A stretch of 64,000 nt of DNA from Palsa-504 sp963847965 (GCA_963847965.1 CAWKCG010000050.1:186001-250000), one strand, 5' to 3'. Shown: positions 17,417 through 27,064, counted from the first letter of the stretch. Notes: generated by a model not told the origin, from the sequence alone. A program made the numbers and translations.

Positions 17417-18914
17417 TCACGGCACGAGCACCATCTGCCCGAAACCGGCGCCCGCGACCCTGACCGCCCTCCCCGTCGTGTTGGTGGCCGTAAAGATCAG
17501 CCTCACTGGCAGGCCCGCTGCGGACCGCCGCCGCCGAGGCACAGGACGTAGGCTCGCTTCCCGTCCGGCGTGATGACGACTTCGTCCGGTGCCGGTCCCA
17601 CCGCGATCGGCGGCCCGGCGGTGTCCGTGGCGACCGCGATCGGCGTCACCGTGCCCGAGTCGCCGTCGGCCACGTACACGGTCTTCCCGGACGGCGTGAT
17701 CGCCACGCCGATAGGCTCCCGCCCGACCGGGATCGGCGGCCCGGCCTGGCCGGTGGCGACCGAGATCGGCCAGACCGTGCCCGCGCCCCCGGGATCGCCG
17801 ATGCCCACGACGTACACGGTCGCGCCGTCCGGTGTGATGGCCATCGCCGGGGCTCGCCCCGACCGTAATCGGCGGCCCGGCGGTGTCCGTGGCGACCGCG
17901 ATCGGTGTCACCGTGTCCGAGCCGGAGTTGGACACGTACACGGTCTTCCCGGACGGCGTGATCGCCATGGCGCTAGGCTCGCGCCCGACCGTGATGGGCG
18001 GCCTGGCCTTTCCGGTGGCCACCGAGATCGGCCAGACCGTGCCGACGCCCCCGGGATCGCTGCACAGGACGTACACCACGGCGCCGTCCGGCGTGACGGC
18101 GATGGCGACGGGACTCCGCCCCACCTTGATCGGCCGCCCGGCCGACCCGGTACCAACCGAGATCGGCGTCACCCAACCCGGTCCCTGGTCGAAGTTCGCG
18201 CTGGCCACGTACAGGGTCTTCCCGTCCGGCGTGAAGGCCATCACCCGGGGTCGGCGGCCACCCTGATGGGCCGTCCGGCCGTCCCGCTCACGGTCGAGAT
18301 CGGCCGCACCCAGCCTGACACGTCGCTGGCGATGTAGAGGATCCGGCCGTCCGGGGAGCTGACGATCCCGTTGGACTGCCCGGCCTCGATCGGTCGGCCC
18401 GCAACCCCCGTACCAGCCGAGTTCGGCGTGACCGCGCCGGCGGGAGACGTGTTGCCCGGGCGCTCTGGCTCTTCACGTTGCCCCTCGAGCAGCCGAGCAG
18501 GTCCGCGACCTGCTCCACGCTCATGTCCGCCCAGTACCGCATCACCACCACGACGCGCGACTTGGGCGGCAGCGTGGCCAGCGCGTCGAGCACCACCATC
18601 CGCACCTCGCGGGGCGCCGGCTCGGCCGCGGTCTCGGGCAGCCAGCCGGTGAGCACCTCCCGGCTGCGCCGCCTTCGCCGGTCGGCCAGGTAGGCGTTCA
18701 CCAGCGTCCGGCTCGCGTACGCGTACACCGCGTCCTGCCTGCTGATCCGCCGCCAGCACACGAACATCCTGGCCAGCGTGGTCTGGGTCAGGTCCTCGGC
18801 GGTGTGCCAGTCCCCGCACAGCAGGAACGCGGTCCGCCGCAGCCGTGGCGCCGCCCCGACCGCGAACTCGGTGAACTCCTCCGCTGCCGTCACCCGACCT
18901 CCGCCCGCCATCAA
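17417..18914 (-). pseudogene. Decayed SigE-family sigma factor fused to YVTN beta-propeller
   Basis: From 18914 the sequence encodes a SigE-type ECF sigma factor: FAVGAAPRLRRTAFLLCGDWHTAEDLTQTTLARM (region 2) and LPPKSRVVVVMRYWADMSVEQVADLLGCSRGNVKSQSAR (region 4). Near 18470 the frame shifts and turns directly into YVTN-type propeller repeats (VSSPDGRILYIAS, AFTPDGKTLYVAS, AITPSGKTVYVSN, AITPDGATVYVVG, VITPDGKRAYVLC). Further single-base shifts fall near 18243 (a missing G) and 17855 (an extra G), with another near 17535 before the final LIFTATNTTGRAVRV. The likely ancestor is a sigma gene followed by a separate propeller gene, joined by deletion and then decayed. Confidence 0.75.
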
Positions 18915-19020
18915 GACCCGACGCCTACCAGATGCGCCAGCCCCCCCGCCAGGTTGCGCGCCTAGCCGGCGACATCCGAAACGGCCGCCGTGTCCCTCAG
19001 CAAAGCCCGAGGGCCGTTCG

Positions 19021-19026
19021 TAGACT
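19021..19026 (+). promoter_or_regulatory. Candidate -10 element, leaderless promoter
   Basis: TAGACT lies 7 bases before the GTG at 19034. That spacing would put transcription at or next to the start codon, giving a leaderless message. No ribosome-binding site is present, which agrees. The -35 region is not clear. Confidence 0.4.
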
Positions 19027-19033
19027 GCGAGAT

Positions 19034-20067
19034 GTGCCAGAACAGGACCGTGCCGACTCGGCGGGCCGGGATGTCCTGATGGGCCTCACCGGCATGGCCG
19101 CCCCGTGGGCGGTGCGGGTGGCTGCCACCTTGCGGCTGGCCGACCTGATCGCAGACGGCCAGATTGCCCTGGCGGATGTGGCCGCGCGCGCCGGCACCGA
19201 CCCGGACGCAACGGGCTGCCTGCTCCGTTTCCTGATCGCCAGGGGCGTATTCGACGAGCCGGCCCAGGGGTGTTCTGCGTCAACGATGCGGCAAGGTGGC
19301 TGTGCGAGGAGCATCCAAGCCGGCTCCGGCGCTGGCTTGACCTGGAAGGAGCCGGAGGGGCGATGGACCGCGCCTACGGCGGAATGCTCAGCACCGTGCG
19401 CACCGGCCAGCCCGCCTATCCGGCCGTAGCTGGCCGCGGCTTCTGGGAGGACCTGGCGGCCGACGCCCGGCTGGCCGCCTCGTTCGCCTCGCTGATGGAG
19501 GCGCACTCCGCCGAGCTAGCCGGCGACGTCGTGGCTGGCTACCCCTGGGCTGGCCAAACCCTCGTGGTAGACGTCGGCGGAGGAACCGGCACGCTGCTGG
19601 CGCGGATCTTGAGCGCCCATTCTCACCTGAGCGGGATCCTGGTCGACCTGGTATCCGGCTCGCCCGAAGCGGCCAGGGTGCTCGACGACGCTGGCGTCGC
19701 CGACCGCTGCCAGCCCGTCGTGGCCGACTTCTTCGGCCCGTTGCCCGCCGGGGGCGATGTCTACCTGCTGCGGAACATCATTCACGACTGGCCCGACGAG
19801 CAAGCCGTCGCCGTTATGCGCCGCTGCGCCGAAGCCGCCGGGCAAGGCGGGCGGGTCCTCGTGGTCGAGCGGGTGGTCAGCAAAGAAGGCGACCGGCTGG
19901 AGCTGACGGCCATGGACCTGCGGATGATGCTGCTGTTCGGGAGCAGGGAACGGTCAGCCGAGGAGTTCAGCGCCCTGGCCGGCGCGGCCGGGCTGCGCCT
20001 GGTGACCGCCCGGCCGACGTCATCCTCGTACTGGCTCCTCGAGTACGTCCCCGGACCGCCCGGCTGA
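19034..20067 (+). pseudogene. SAM-dependent O-methyltransferase (one-base frameshift)
   Basis: Full length about 344 codons. The first part (VLMGLTGMAAPWAVRVAATLRLADLI, then VAARAGTDPDATGCLLRFL) is the dimerisation/winged-helix domain of plant-type O-methyltransferases. After AQG near 19273 the frame changes. The second part carries VFCVNDAARWL, the SAM motif LVVDVGGGTGTLLARIL, DLVSGSPEAA, LLRNIIHDWPDEQAV (general-base His region) and the C-terminal SSYWLLEYV. One missing G in a run of four restores a single frame. Such enzymes methylate hydroxyls of polyketide or aromatic natural products. With one base restored it would be intact, so error and recent mutation are both possible. Confidence 0.8.
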
Positions 20068-20198
20068 CCTGCCCTCCGGACCGCCGCAACGCCAAAGACC
20101 CCAGGTGGCATAGTGATCCGTACCACCCACTCGGGGCGACCCCGCATCCCGCGTAGGGAAACAAAGGCCACCCCGCACAGGAGAGGGCGCACCACCAC

Positions 20199-21626
20199 AT
20201 GGCCGCAGAAGCGCAGATCGGCGTCACCGGGCTCGGCGTCATGGGCCGCAACCTGGCCCGCAACTTCGCCCGCCACGGCTACACCGTGGCCCTGCACAAC
20301 CGGACCGCCTCGCGTACCGCCGACACCGTCGAGCAGTTCGGCCAGGAGGGCACGTTCGTCCCGGCCCAGACGGCGGAGGACTTCGCAGCATCCCTGGAGC
20401 GCCCGCGCCGCCTGCTCATCATGGTCAACGCCGGCGACGCCACCGACGCGGTGATCAACGAATTCGCCCCGCTGCTCGAACCGGGCGACATGATCATCGA
20501 CGGCGGCAACGCCCACTTCTACGACACCCGCCGGCGCGAGGCCGCCCTGAGGAACGACGGCCTGCACTTCGTCGGCATGGGCGTCTCCGGCGGCGAGGAG
20601 GGCGCGCTCAACGGCCCGTCCATCATGCCGGGCGGCTCACCCGAGTCCTACCAGGCCCTCGGCCCGATGCTGGAGACGATCAGCGCGCACGTCGACGGCA
20701 CCCCGTGCTGCACGCACATCGGCCCCGACGGCGCAGGCCACTTCGTCAAGATGGTGCACAACGGCATCGAGTACGCCGACATGCAGCTCATCGCGGAGGC
20801 CTACGACCTGCTCAGGCACGCCACCGGCGCCGAGCCCGCGCAGATCGCCGAGACGTTCAAACAGTGGAACACCGGCCGGCGCAACTCCTACCTCATCGAG
20901 ATCACCGCCGAGGTCCTCGCCCACACCGACGCGGCCACAAGCCAGCCCTTCGTCGACGTCGTGCTCGACCAGGCCGAGCAGAAGGGCACCGGCCGCTGGA
21001 CCGTGCAGGACGCGCTCGACCTCGGCGTTCCGGTCAGCGGCATCGCCGAGGCGGTCTTCGCCCGCTCCCTGTCCGGCCACGCCGACCTGCGCCGCGCCTC
21101 CCGCCACCTGCCCGGGCCCAGCCCGACCGCCACCCAGGGCGCCGAGTTCGCGGAACAGGTGGAGCAGGCGCTCTACGCGTCCAAGCTGGTCTCCTACGCG
21201 CAGGGCTGGAACATGATGGACGTCGGCAGCCGCGAGTACGACTGGCACCTCGACCTGGGCGAGATCGCGACCATCTGGCGCGGCGGCTGCATCATCAGGG
21301 CCAAGTTCCTTGACCGGATCCGCGCCGCCTACCAGGCCAACCCCGACCTGCCCACGCTGCTGGCCGACGAGGAGTTCGGCAAGGACCTCGCCGCCGCCCA
21401 GGATTCCTGGCGCACCGTGATCGCCACCGCCGCGCGCCTCGGCATCCCCGTCCCCGGCTTCTCCGCCGCCCTGGCCTACTACGACGCCCTGCGCGCCGAA
21501 CGCCTGCCCGCCGCCCTCATCCAGGGCCTGCGCGACTTTTTCGGCGCGCACACCTACCGCCGCACGGACCGCGACGGCGTCTTCCACACCCTCTGGGGCC
21601 AGGACCGCGCCGAGGTAACCCGCTAA
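20199..21626 (+). CDS. gnd: 6-phosphogluconate dehydrogenase, decarboxylating
   Basis: 475 residues, the full length of the long (GndA) type. N-terminal Rossmann motif GVTGLGVMGRNLARNFA binds NADP; the substrate motif GVSGGEEGALNGPSIMPGG and catalytic GHFVKMVHNGIEYADMQLI (Lys in HFVKM) are intact, as is the C-terminal SYAQGWNMM block. It oxidises 6-phosphogluconate to ribulose 5-phosphate, CO2 and NADPH in the oxidative pentose phosphate pathway. AGGAGAGGG lies about 12 bases before the ATG. It is monocistronic here, followed by the IS element 80 bases downstream. Confidence 0.97.
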   Translation: MAAEAQIGVTGLGVMGRNLARNFARHGYTVALHNRTASRTADTVEQFGQEGTFVPAQTAEDFAASLERPRRLLIMVNAGDATDAVINEFAPLLEPGDMIIDGGNAHFYDTRRREAALRNDGLHFVGMGVSGGEEGALNGPSIMPGGSPESYQALGPMLETISAHVDGTPCCTHIGPDGAGHFVKMVHNGIEYADMQLIAEAYDLLRHATGAEPAQIAETFKQWNTGRRNSYLIEITAEVLAHTDAATSQPFVDVVLDQAEQKGTGRWTVQDALDLGVPVSGIAEAVFARSLSGHADLRRASRHLPGPSPTATQGAEFAEQVEQALYASKLVSYAQGWNMMDVGSREYDWHLDLGEIATIWRGGCIIRAKFLDRIRAAYQANPDLPTLLADEEFGKDLAAAQDSWRTVIATAARLGIPVPGFSAALAYYDALRAERLPAALIQGLRDFFGAHTYRRTDRDGVFHTLWGQDRAEVTR

Positions 21627-21708
21627 CCCTTCTTTAATCCCGAACGACGGTGGTGCACCCCCCGCGCACCCTCATCCGCCCGGTTCCGGACCCGCACGGC
21701 CCTTTAGG

Positions 21709-23691
21709 CCGAAGTTACGGGTGGTTTGGATGCCGAGACCGCCGCTGGCCTGGGCTTTCGCGCCGAGCCTGGCGGCGGTTCCTGACTACTTGCGCAGGGT
21801 GAGCGGGATGGCCGTGCCGATGAGCTCGAAGGCCTGGCGCTGCTGGCTGGTGGGCTCGGTGAGGACGGGGACGGTGGCGGGGGTGCCGGCGAAGCGCAGC
21901 TCGTTGCGGGTCAGGGTGCCCAGGTGGGCGAGCAGGCCGCGGAAGCTGAGGTAGGGGCGGCCGTCCGTGTCGCGCTGCCGGGAGGCCTTGGCCTGGGCCG
22001 ATGCCGAGCGCCGGGCGGGGGTGACGGGGCTGGCGGGCGCGGGGGGTTCGTCGTCGGTGTAGGTCAGCGGCGCCCAGGCCTGGCGCAGGTGCCAGGTCAG
22101 GTAGGCGGCGAGCATGCAGATCAGCACGTGCCTTTTGACGCGGTTGTCGAGGCGGTGGAAGACCGGGCGCAGGTCCAGGTCGTCGGATTTGATGTGCCGG
22201 AAGTCCCGCTCGACGTACTTGAGGTTCTTGTAGGCGGTGATCACGCCGGGGGCGTCGAGGCCGGTCTGGGGGACGGGGGTGCGGATGACGTAGATCCCGT
22301 CGAGCCGGGCTTCGGCGCGGATCTGGTCGTGCTTGCGCTCGACGGTCAGGGTGTCATCGGTGATGGTGACGGTGAAGTGCTTGGCCATCTTGCAGGTGCC
22401 GATGGCCTCGCCGGCCTTCGTGCCGATCTCGGCGGCGCCGGTGAGCTTGCCGGACCGCACGCGGGCGATGAGGGGGGCCAGGGCCTTCTCGGTGGCCGCC
22501 AGCAGGTCTTCGCGGTTGCGGGCGCGCTCGTCTGCCAGGGCGGGGTTGCGGCAGGCGATGAGCCTTTCGCCGGGGAAATCGGGGGAGCTGATCTCGGCCA
22601 GATCCTGCTCGTCGAAGAGGCTGAGCTGCAGCGGCCCGTCGTCGGCCATCAGCTTGCGAATCGCCGGGGCGCGCAGCGCGGTGATCCACCCGTACGTCTC
22701 GTCGAGCTCGCGGATCACGTTGATGCGGGCGCTGGTGATCATGCCGCGGTCGCCGGCCATCACCATCTTGGCCAGCCCGAACTCGCCGTGCACGACATCG
22801 AGGATCGCGGTGAACGCGGCGGGGTCGGCGGTGTTCCCCTCGAAGACCCGGACCGCGACCGGGCGGCCCTCGGGGTCGGTGAGCAGCCCGTACTCGATCT
22901 GCACGGTGCCTTTCTTGCCGTCCCGGGACCAGCCGCGCGCCGCCAGCGGGCAGCACCGGCCCTCCAGCCACGAGCTGGACAGGTCGAACAGGGCCATCCG
23001 GGCCGGGTTCGCGGCCGGGGCCAGGTGCCGGCGGGCGAGCGTGCGCTCGATCGCGTCCTGCCGCCCTTCCAGCCAGTCCATCGCCGCGTACGCCTCGTCC
23101 GTCGTGGCATCGTCGATGCCCAGGTCGGGGCCGAGCGTCACGTCGTGCCACCAGGCCAGGGTGGACAGCTTGGAGCCCGGCGACACGACCCGGGAGATGA
23201 TCAGGGCCAGGGCCAGGTCGCGGTGCCGGCCGGCCGGGCCGAGCAGCGCGGGCAGGCCGAGCGTGCGGGCCATCGCGTGCACGGCGGCGACGTGCCCGTG
23301 CGGCAGCGACCGGGTGATGCTGACCGCCGCCTCGCTGGCCGGGACGAGGGCCTGGCCCTTCAGCGCGGCCTCGACCGCGTCCACGATGCGGTCCGGCATC
23401 TTGGACAGGTTCGCCAGCGTCTCGTTGCGGACTGTCCCGCCGTCGCGCCAGGTGCGGCGCAGCAGCCGCGACTCGTACTGGCGCTCGCGGCCGTGCTTGT
23501 CGGTGTGCCGGCTCTTGATCCTGACCACGTGCATCGCGGTCGGCTGGTCCAACATGAGCACATCGTAACAGCGTGCAGTACCGAAGTGCCGACGACACAC
23601 CCAAGATTTCCTGACTACACGCTGAAGCCGTCGGCGGGCTCGCGTGCCTGGTCAGGCACGAGATTCCTACTCGAAGGCCCCGTAACTTCGG
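21709..23691. mobile_element. Intact IS1634-type insertion sequence with TSD
   Basis: The 1,983-bp element is bounded by perfect 13-bp terminal inverted repeats (CCGAAGTTACGGG at 21709-21721 and its complement at 23679-23691). The bases TTTAGG immediately outside both ends (21703-21708 and 23692-23697) are a 6-bp target-site duplication. Complete ends, a clean duplication and an intact transposase indicate a recent insertion. The right-hand duplication contains the stop codon of the neighbouring ATPase gene. Confidence 0.93.
21786..23555 (-). CDS. IS1634-family transposase
   Basis: About 589 residues from ATG 23555 (frame open to 23600). It shows the features of IS1634-type DDE transposases: VRIKSRHTDKHGRERQYESRLLR N-terminus, a first catalytic Asp in ARMALFDLSSSWLEG, a second in KMVMAGDRGMITSARI, an unusually long insertion, and the C-terminal YVERDFRHIKSDDLDLRPVFH with the catalytic Glu. 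VKRHVLICMLAAYLTWHLR closes the domain. No frameshift seen, so the enzyme should be active. Confidence 0.95.
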   Translation of the reverse strand: MLDQPTAMHVVRIKSRHTDKHGRERQYESRLLRRTWRDGGTVRNETLANLSKMPDRIVDAVEAALKGQALVPASEAAVSITRSLPHGHVAAVHAMARTLGLPALLGPAGRHRDLALALIISRVVSPGSKLSTLAWWHDVTLGPDLGIDDATTDEAYAAMDWLEGRQDAIERTLARRHLAPAANPARMALFDLSSSWLEGRCCPLAARGWSRDGKKGTVQIEYGLLTDPEGRPVAVRVFEGNTADPAAFTAILDVVHGEFGLAKMVMAGDRGMITSARINVIRELDETYGWITALRAPAIRKLMADDGPLQLSLFDEQDLAEISSPDFPGERLIACRNPALADERARNREDLLAATEKALAPLIARVRSGKLTGAAEIGTKAGEAIGTCKMAKHFTVTITDDTLTVERKHDQIRAEARLDGIYVIRTPVPQTGLDAPGVITAYKNLKYVERDFRHIKSDDLDLRPVFHRLDNRVKRHVLICMLAAYLTWHLRQAWAPLTYTDDEPPAPASPVTPARRSASAQAKASRQRDTDGRPYLSFRGLLAHLGTLTRNELRFAGTPATVPVLTEPTSQQRQAFELIGTAIPLTLRK

Positions 23692-23692
23692 T

Positions 23693-24154
23693 TTAGGACA
23701 GCGGCTCCGGCACGCATTCGAACCAGGTCACGGTGCCGGTTCCGTTCTGGTGGTAGTCCCACGTGAGCGAGTAGGCCTCGACGAGCCGAAGGCCGCGGCC
23801 CGCTTCGGCCAGGTCGCCGTCGCAGCGCACCACGGGCATCGTGGGCCCGCCCTCGTCCTGGACCTCCACGCGCACCCGGCCGACCGCGGCGCGGATCGTG
23901 ATCGTGATGCACCCGCCTTCGCGGCGCGAGTTGCTGTGGCTGACGCTGTTGGTGACGAGTTCGGACGTCAGGAGCGTCACCCGCTCGGTGCCCGGGTGGG
24001 CGTACCCCAGCACCTGCCTGACGAACGCGCGGGCCACGCTGACCTGCTCCGGCCGACCGCAGATGACCAGGCGGTACCAGGCGTCCATTTCGGCGATGGC
24101 CCCCTGATGTAGCTCGGAATGGCTTGCCGCGACGTCGGGCAGCGGTCCGGGCAT
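23693..24154 (-). CDS. Anti-sigma-factor-type ATP-binding protein (HATPase_c)
   Basis: 153 residues from ATG 24154 behind AAGGA. GHKL ATPase signatures are present: N box LLTSELVTNSVSHS (about 62-75), G1 box VEVQDEGGP and G2 box GRGLRLVEAYS. This matches the RsbW/SpoIIAB-like proteins abundant in actinomycetes, which bind ATP and either inhibit a sigma factor or phosphorylate an anti-anti-sigma factor. No sigma partner lies next to it. Its TAA stop is part of the TTTAGG duplicated by the IS insertion, so the protein ends unchanged. Confidence 0.88.
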   Translation of the reverse strand: MPGPLPDVAASHSELHQGAIAEMDAWYRLVICGRPEQVSVARAFVRQVLGYAHPGTERVTLLTSELVTNSVSHSNSRREGGCITITIRAAVGRVRVEVQDEGGPTMPVVRCDGDLAEAGRGLRLVEAYSLTWDYHQNGTGTVTWFECVPEPLS

Positions 24155-24297
24155 TCGTCATCCTTCGCGACGGGTGCCGATACTGACCTAGATAGTGCGC
24201 TGTAAATGGAGATGTTCAGCACAGAATCTAGAAACATCCTGAGTATCTATCAGTAACACCGGTCGGCGCAACGGTTTGCAGGGATTCGGTCAGGCTC

Positions 24298-25128
24298 TCA
24301 GCCGGCCTTGCGCGCGACCGCGCACCACACCTGCGACGGAGCATCGGCGGCTCCCGGGTCCGGCCGCCACTTCGTGGCCGGCACGACCCCGGGCTCGACG
24401 AGCTCAAGCCTGTCGAGGAGCGCGGCCACCTCGTCGTGGCTGCGCAGCGTGACCTGCTCGGCCATGCGGGTGTTGATCCGCTTGAACGTCTCGACCATTT
24501 CCTCGGACTGCAGGTCGCGGCCCAGGTGCGAGAGCGCGATGCCGCTGCCGGCCGCGAGCGGCGCCATGAGCTGGCCCACCACGCCGCGCGGGTCTTGCGC
24601 GTCGCTGAACAGATGCAAGATGCCGAACAAGATGACCGCCGTCGGCCGGGAGAAGTCGAGCGTCTTGGCCGCTTCACGCAGGATCGGACCTGGTTTGTGC
24701 AGGTCACCGTAGATGTACCTGGTCTCGCCCTCGTCCGTGCCCCGCAGCAACTGGTGCGCGTGGGCCAGCACGATGGGGTCGTTGTCCACGTACACGATCC
24801 GGGCGTCCGGCGCTTCGCGCTGCGCCACCTCGTGCGTGTTGTTCTGCTTGGGGATGCCGGTGCCGATGTCGAGGAACTGCGTGATGCCGGCGTCACGCGC
24901 GAAGTACCGCACCACGCGGCCGAGGGCCGCCCGGGACTGGCGCACGTCAGCCCGCACGCCGTCGACCCCGCCCGGCCAGGTCGCGTAGAGGAGTTCGGCG
25001 GCCTCCCGGTCCACCTTGAAGTTGGCCCGCCCGCCGAGCAGGTAGTCGTAGACCCGCGCCGCGTGCGCCACGGACGTGTCGATCTCGGCCGGTTCCGCGC
25101 TCCCGGCGGGGGCCCCGTTGCTCGTCAC
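24298..25128 (-). CDS. DUF574/SalB-type S-adenosylmethionine methyltransferase
   Basis: 276 residues from GTG 25128, chosen because GGGAGGAAG lies 6-7 bases before it; an ATG at 25191 and longer frames also exist. The order IDTSVAHAARVYDYLLGGRANF, then ARDAGITQFLDIGTGIP (SAM motif), then IVYVDNDPIVLAHA, then RPTAVILFGILHLFSD is diagnostic of the DUF574 methyltransferase family so common in actinomycetes. Substrate unknown. It is transcribed towards the ATPase gene, with 143 bases between them, and may be co-transcribed with it. Confidence 0.9.
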   Translation of the reverse strand: MTSNGAPAGSAEPAEIDTSVAHAARVYDYLLGGRANFKVDREAAELLYATWPGGVDGVRADVRQSRAALGRVVRYFARDAGITQFLDIGTGIPKQNNTHEVAQREAPDARIVYVDNDPIVLAHAHQLLRGTDEGETRYIYGDLHKPGPILREAAKTLDFSRPTAVILFGILHLFSDAQDPRGVVGQLMAPLAAGSGIALSHLGRDLQSEEMVETFKRINTRMAEQVTLRSHDEVAALLDRLELVEPGVVPATKWRPDPGAADAPSQVWCAVARKAG

Positions 25129-25546
25129 AGCGTCTTCCTCCCTGCCTGCTACGCCCGCCCCGTACCGTACGAAATCAGCAAACGTTCTCATTATCTTGCC
25201 GTCCGCGGCGGGCTGGCAACCGGCCCCGGCCGCGCGTCGCTGGCCGGGCCGCGGCTGGTCGGAGTCGGGCCCGTGGCCAGAATATGCCCATATCGAAAGT
25301 TCAAACCAAGTACACGAAGAACTCAAACGTGAGTAACCTGAACGTGCAAGCTTTCGGACTGTCCGGATAAATCTGGCGTTCCAGGCTCTTGGATGATTAG
25401 CCCGCCTGTACGTCACGGATGCCGGGTAACCAGACCACAAGACAAGCAGGACGTCCGGCTGAGGGGCGGCGCCGCAGGATACCGGGACCGGCGGCGCCGA
25501 ACCTCTCGACTGGCAGGGGACGGACCTGCGGATAAGGGACAGCACG
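25129..25546. other. Divergent promoter region
   Basis: 418 bp between the DUF574 gene (minus) and the DUF397 gene (plus). AT-rich patches near 25290-25340 (AAGTTCAAACCAAG, ACTCAAACGTGAG) are the likely promoter DNA. No gene seen. Confidence 0.4.
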
Positions 25547-25753
25547 ATGAGCGACAAGTTCGCTGGGTGGCGCAAGTCCAGTTACAGCGGCGACGGCAAC
25601 AGCTGCATCGAACTAGCCGCCGCCCGGCCCGAGGAGGGTCACGTCAGCCCCGCGATCGGGGTCCGTGACTCGAAGCGCAATGGCCGCGGCCCCGTCCTGG
25701 AGTTCAGCGTGAACGCCTGGCGCGAATTCCTGAGCCGGGTCAAAAACTCCTAA
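25547..25753 (+). CDS. DUF397 protein
   Basis: 68 residues with the defining pattern WRKSSYSGDGNSCIELAA, then VRDSKRNGRGPVLEFS, then WREFLSRVK. AAGGGA lies 7 bases before the ATG. DUF397 proteins form regulatory pairs with XRE/DUF5753 proteins and resemble WhiJ-system components in Streptomyces. Here the partner-type gene lies downstream at 26204, separated by a hairpin array instead of directly upstream as usual. Confidence 0.95.
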   Translation: MSDKFAGWRKSSYSGDGNSCIELAAARPEEGHVSPAIGVRDSKRNGRGPVLEFSVNAWREFLSRVKNS

Positions 25754-25812
25754 ATATAGATCAAATGGGGTGAATTACCCCAATCTACGAAATCCCCGCG
25801 CGACCATAACCC

Positions 25813-26109
25813 GCCGAGCGGGCCCTCGGACGAGACCGCCATATTCGCCGAGCGGTCTCCGACCAGGCAGCCATACTCGCCGAGCGGCCTCAGATAAGGC
25901 CGCCATATTCGCCGAGCGGCCTCGGAACTGAGGCCGCCCTAACCGCCGAGCGGCCTCGGACGAGGTCGACAAAACCCCTGAGCGGCTTCGGACGAGGCCG
26001 CCATATATGCCGAGCGGCCTCGGATTGAGGCCGCCCTAACCCCCGAGCGGCCCCGGACGAGGCCCCGCCCACATCCCCCGAGCGGCCTCGGAACTGAGGC
26101 CGCTCGGGC
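25813..26109. repeat. Array of nine palindromic 30-36-bp repeats
   Basis: Units begin near 25813, 25847, 25879, 25911, 25945, 25979, 26009, 26041 and 26076. The consensus is GCCGAGCGGCCTCGG, two to five variable bases, GAGGCCGC, then a short AT-containing spacer such as CATATTC. Each unit folds on itself (GCGGCCTC pairs with GAGGCCGC). The last unit is a perfect 13-bp stem with a GGAACT loop (26078-26109). Unit length varies from 30 to 36 bp and spacers differ, so this is not a CRISPR. It fills the gap between the DUF397 and XRE genes. Confidence 0.9.
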
Positions 26110-26203
26110 TTGTGATCATGAGTGTGCGAATCAATAATTAGGACGTTCACCGATCTGGTACCTCACTCGGCTATGGTCAGACGTCGGCCACGGGAGGACG
26201 TGG

Positions 26204-27064
26204 ATGATCAGCCCCTACGTGCGTCGGCTGCGCCTGGCGTCCGAGGTGCGGGCGCTGCGAGCCGAGGCCCAGTTGACCGCGGACCAGCTCGGCAAGCAGA
26301 TCGGCCGGTCCAGGGCGGACATCTCCCGTCTTGAGAACGGGCACGTCGTGGACCAGGCGGACATCATCGCCATCCTGGACACGCTCGGGGTCGACGGCGA
26401 ACGGTGGACCCAGATCGTCACGATCGCCCGCGAAGCGGGGGAGCGGGGCTGGTGGGAATCCAACAAGACAATGGGCGACCGGCAGGCGCTCTACGCCAAC
26501 CTGGAGGCCGGCGCCGCCACCATCCGCGAGTACCAGCAGACCTTCGTGCCCGGGCTGCTCCAGGTCGCTGAGTTCGTCCGGGCCCGGGTCGACACAGAGG
26601 TCACGCTCAAGCCCGGGAGCCCCAACGCCGATGCCGTCCTGGCCGGGCGGGCCGGGCGCCAGCGCATGCTCCGCAGGCCAGGCGGCCCGACCTACGAGGT
26701 CATCGTCGACGAGGTAGCGATCAGCCGCCTGGCGGCGCCGCCTGAGGTCGTCAAGAAGCAGCTCTACTACCTGGCTACCACGGTGAACATCGACCCGAAG
26801 GTCACCCTGATGGTGCTGCCCGTCCACGCGCGGATCAAGAGTTACGCCGTCCCGCGGTGCACGTTCTCGCTGTACACCTACCCCGACCCCGGTGATCCCG
26901 GCGTGGTGGCCGTCGACACGGTTACCTCCGACCTGATCCTCACCGACTCGGCCGACGTCGACCCGTACGAGCACCTCTACCAGCGGCTCCGGGACGCGGC
27001 GCTGCCACCAGGCGACAGCCTGGACATGCTCACGAAGGTCGCCGCCGAGCTTCCCGACGAGTAG
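26204..27064 (+). CDS. XRE-family regulator with DUF5753 domain
   Basis: 286 residues. N-terminal helix-turn-helix (LTADQLGKQIGRSRADISRLENGHVVDQADI, about residues 25-55) binds DNA. The DUF5753 part follows (YANLEAGAATIREYQQTFVPGLLQVAEFVRA, then VIVDEVAISRL, then VTLMVLPVHA, and FSLYTYPDPGDPGVVAVDT). This is the common actinomycete regulator paired with DUF397 proteins (WhiJ-like). GGGAGGACGTGG precedes the ATG. Immediate upstream DNA is the hairpin array, which may carry its operator or insulate it from DUF397. Confidence 0.93.
   Translation: MISPYVRRLRLASEVRALRAEAQLTADQLGKQIGRSRADISRLENGHVVDQADIIAILDTLGVDGERWTQIVTIAREAGERGWWESNKTMGDRQALYANLEAGAATIREYQQTFVPGLLQVAEFVRARVDTEVTLKPGSPNADAVLAGRAGRQRMLRRPGGPTYEVIVDEVAISRLAAPPEVVKKQLYYLATTVNIDPKVTLMVLPVHARIKSYAVPRCTFSLYTYPDPGDPGVVAVDTVTSDLILTDSADVDPYEHLYQRLRDAALPPGDSLDMLTKVAAELPDE

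Noticed and set aside
21924..23696. Long plus-strand frame across the transposase gene
   Set aside because: Antisense shadow of a transposase with clear DDE motifs.
25813..26109. Possible CRISPR array
   Set aside because: Units are palindromic throughout, spacers are short, similar and variable in length, and there is no cas gene.
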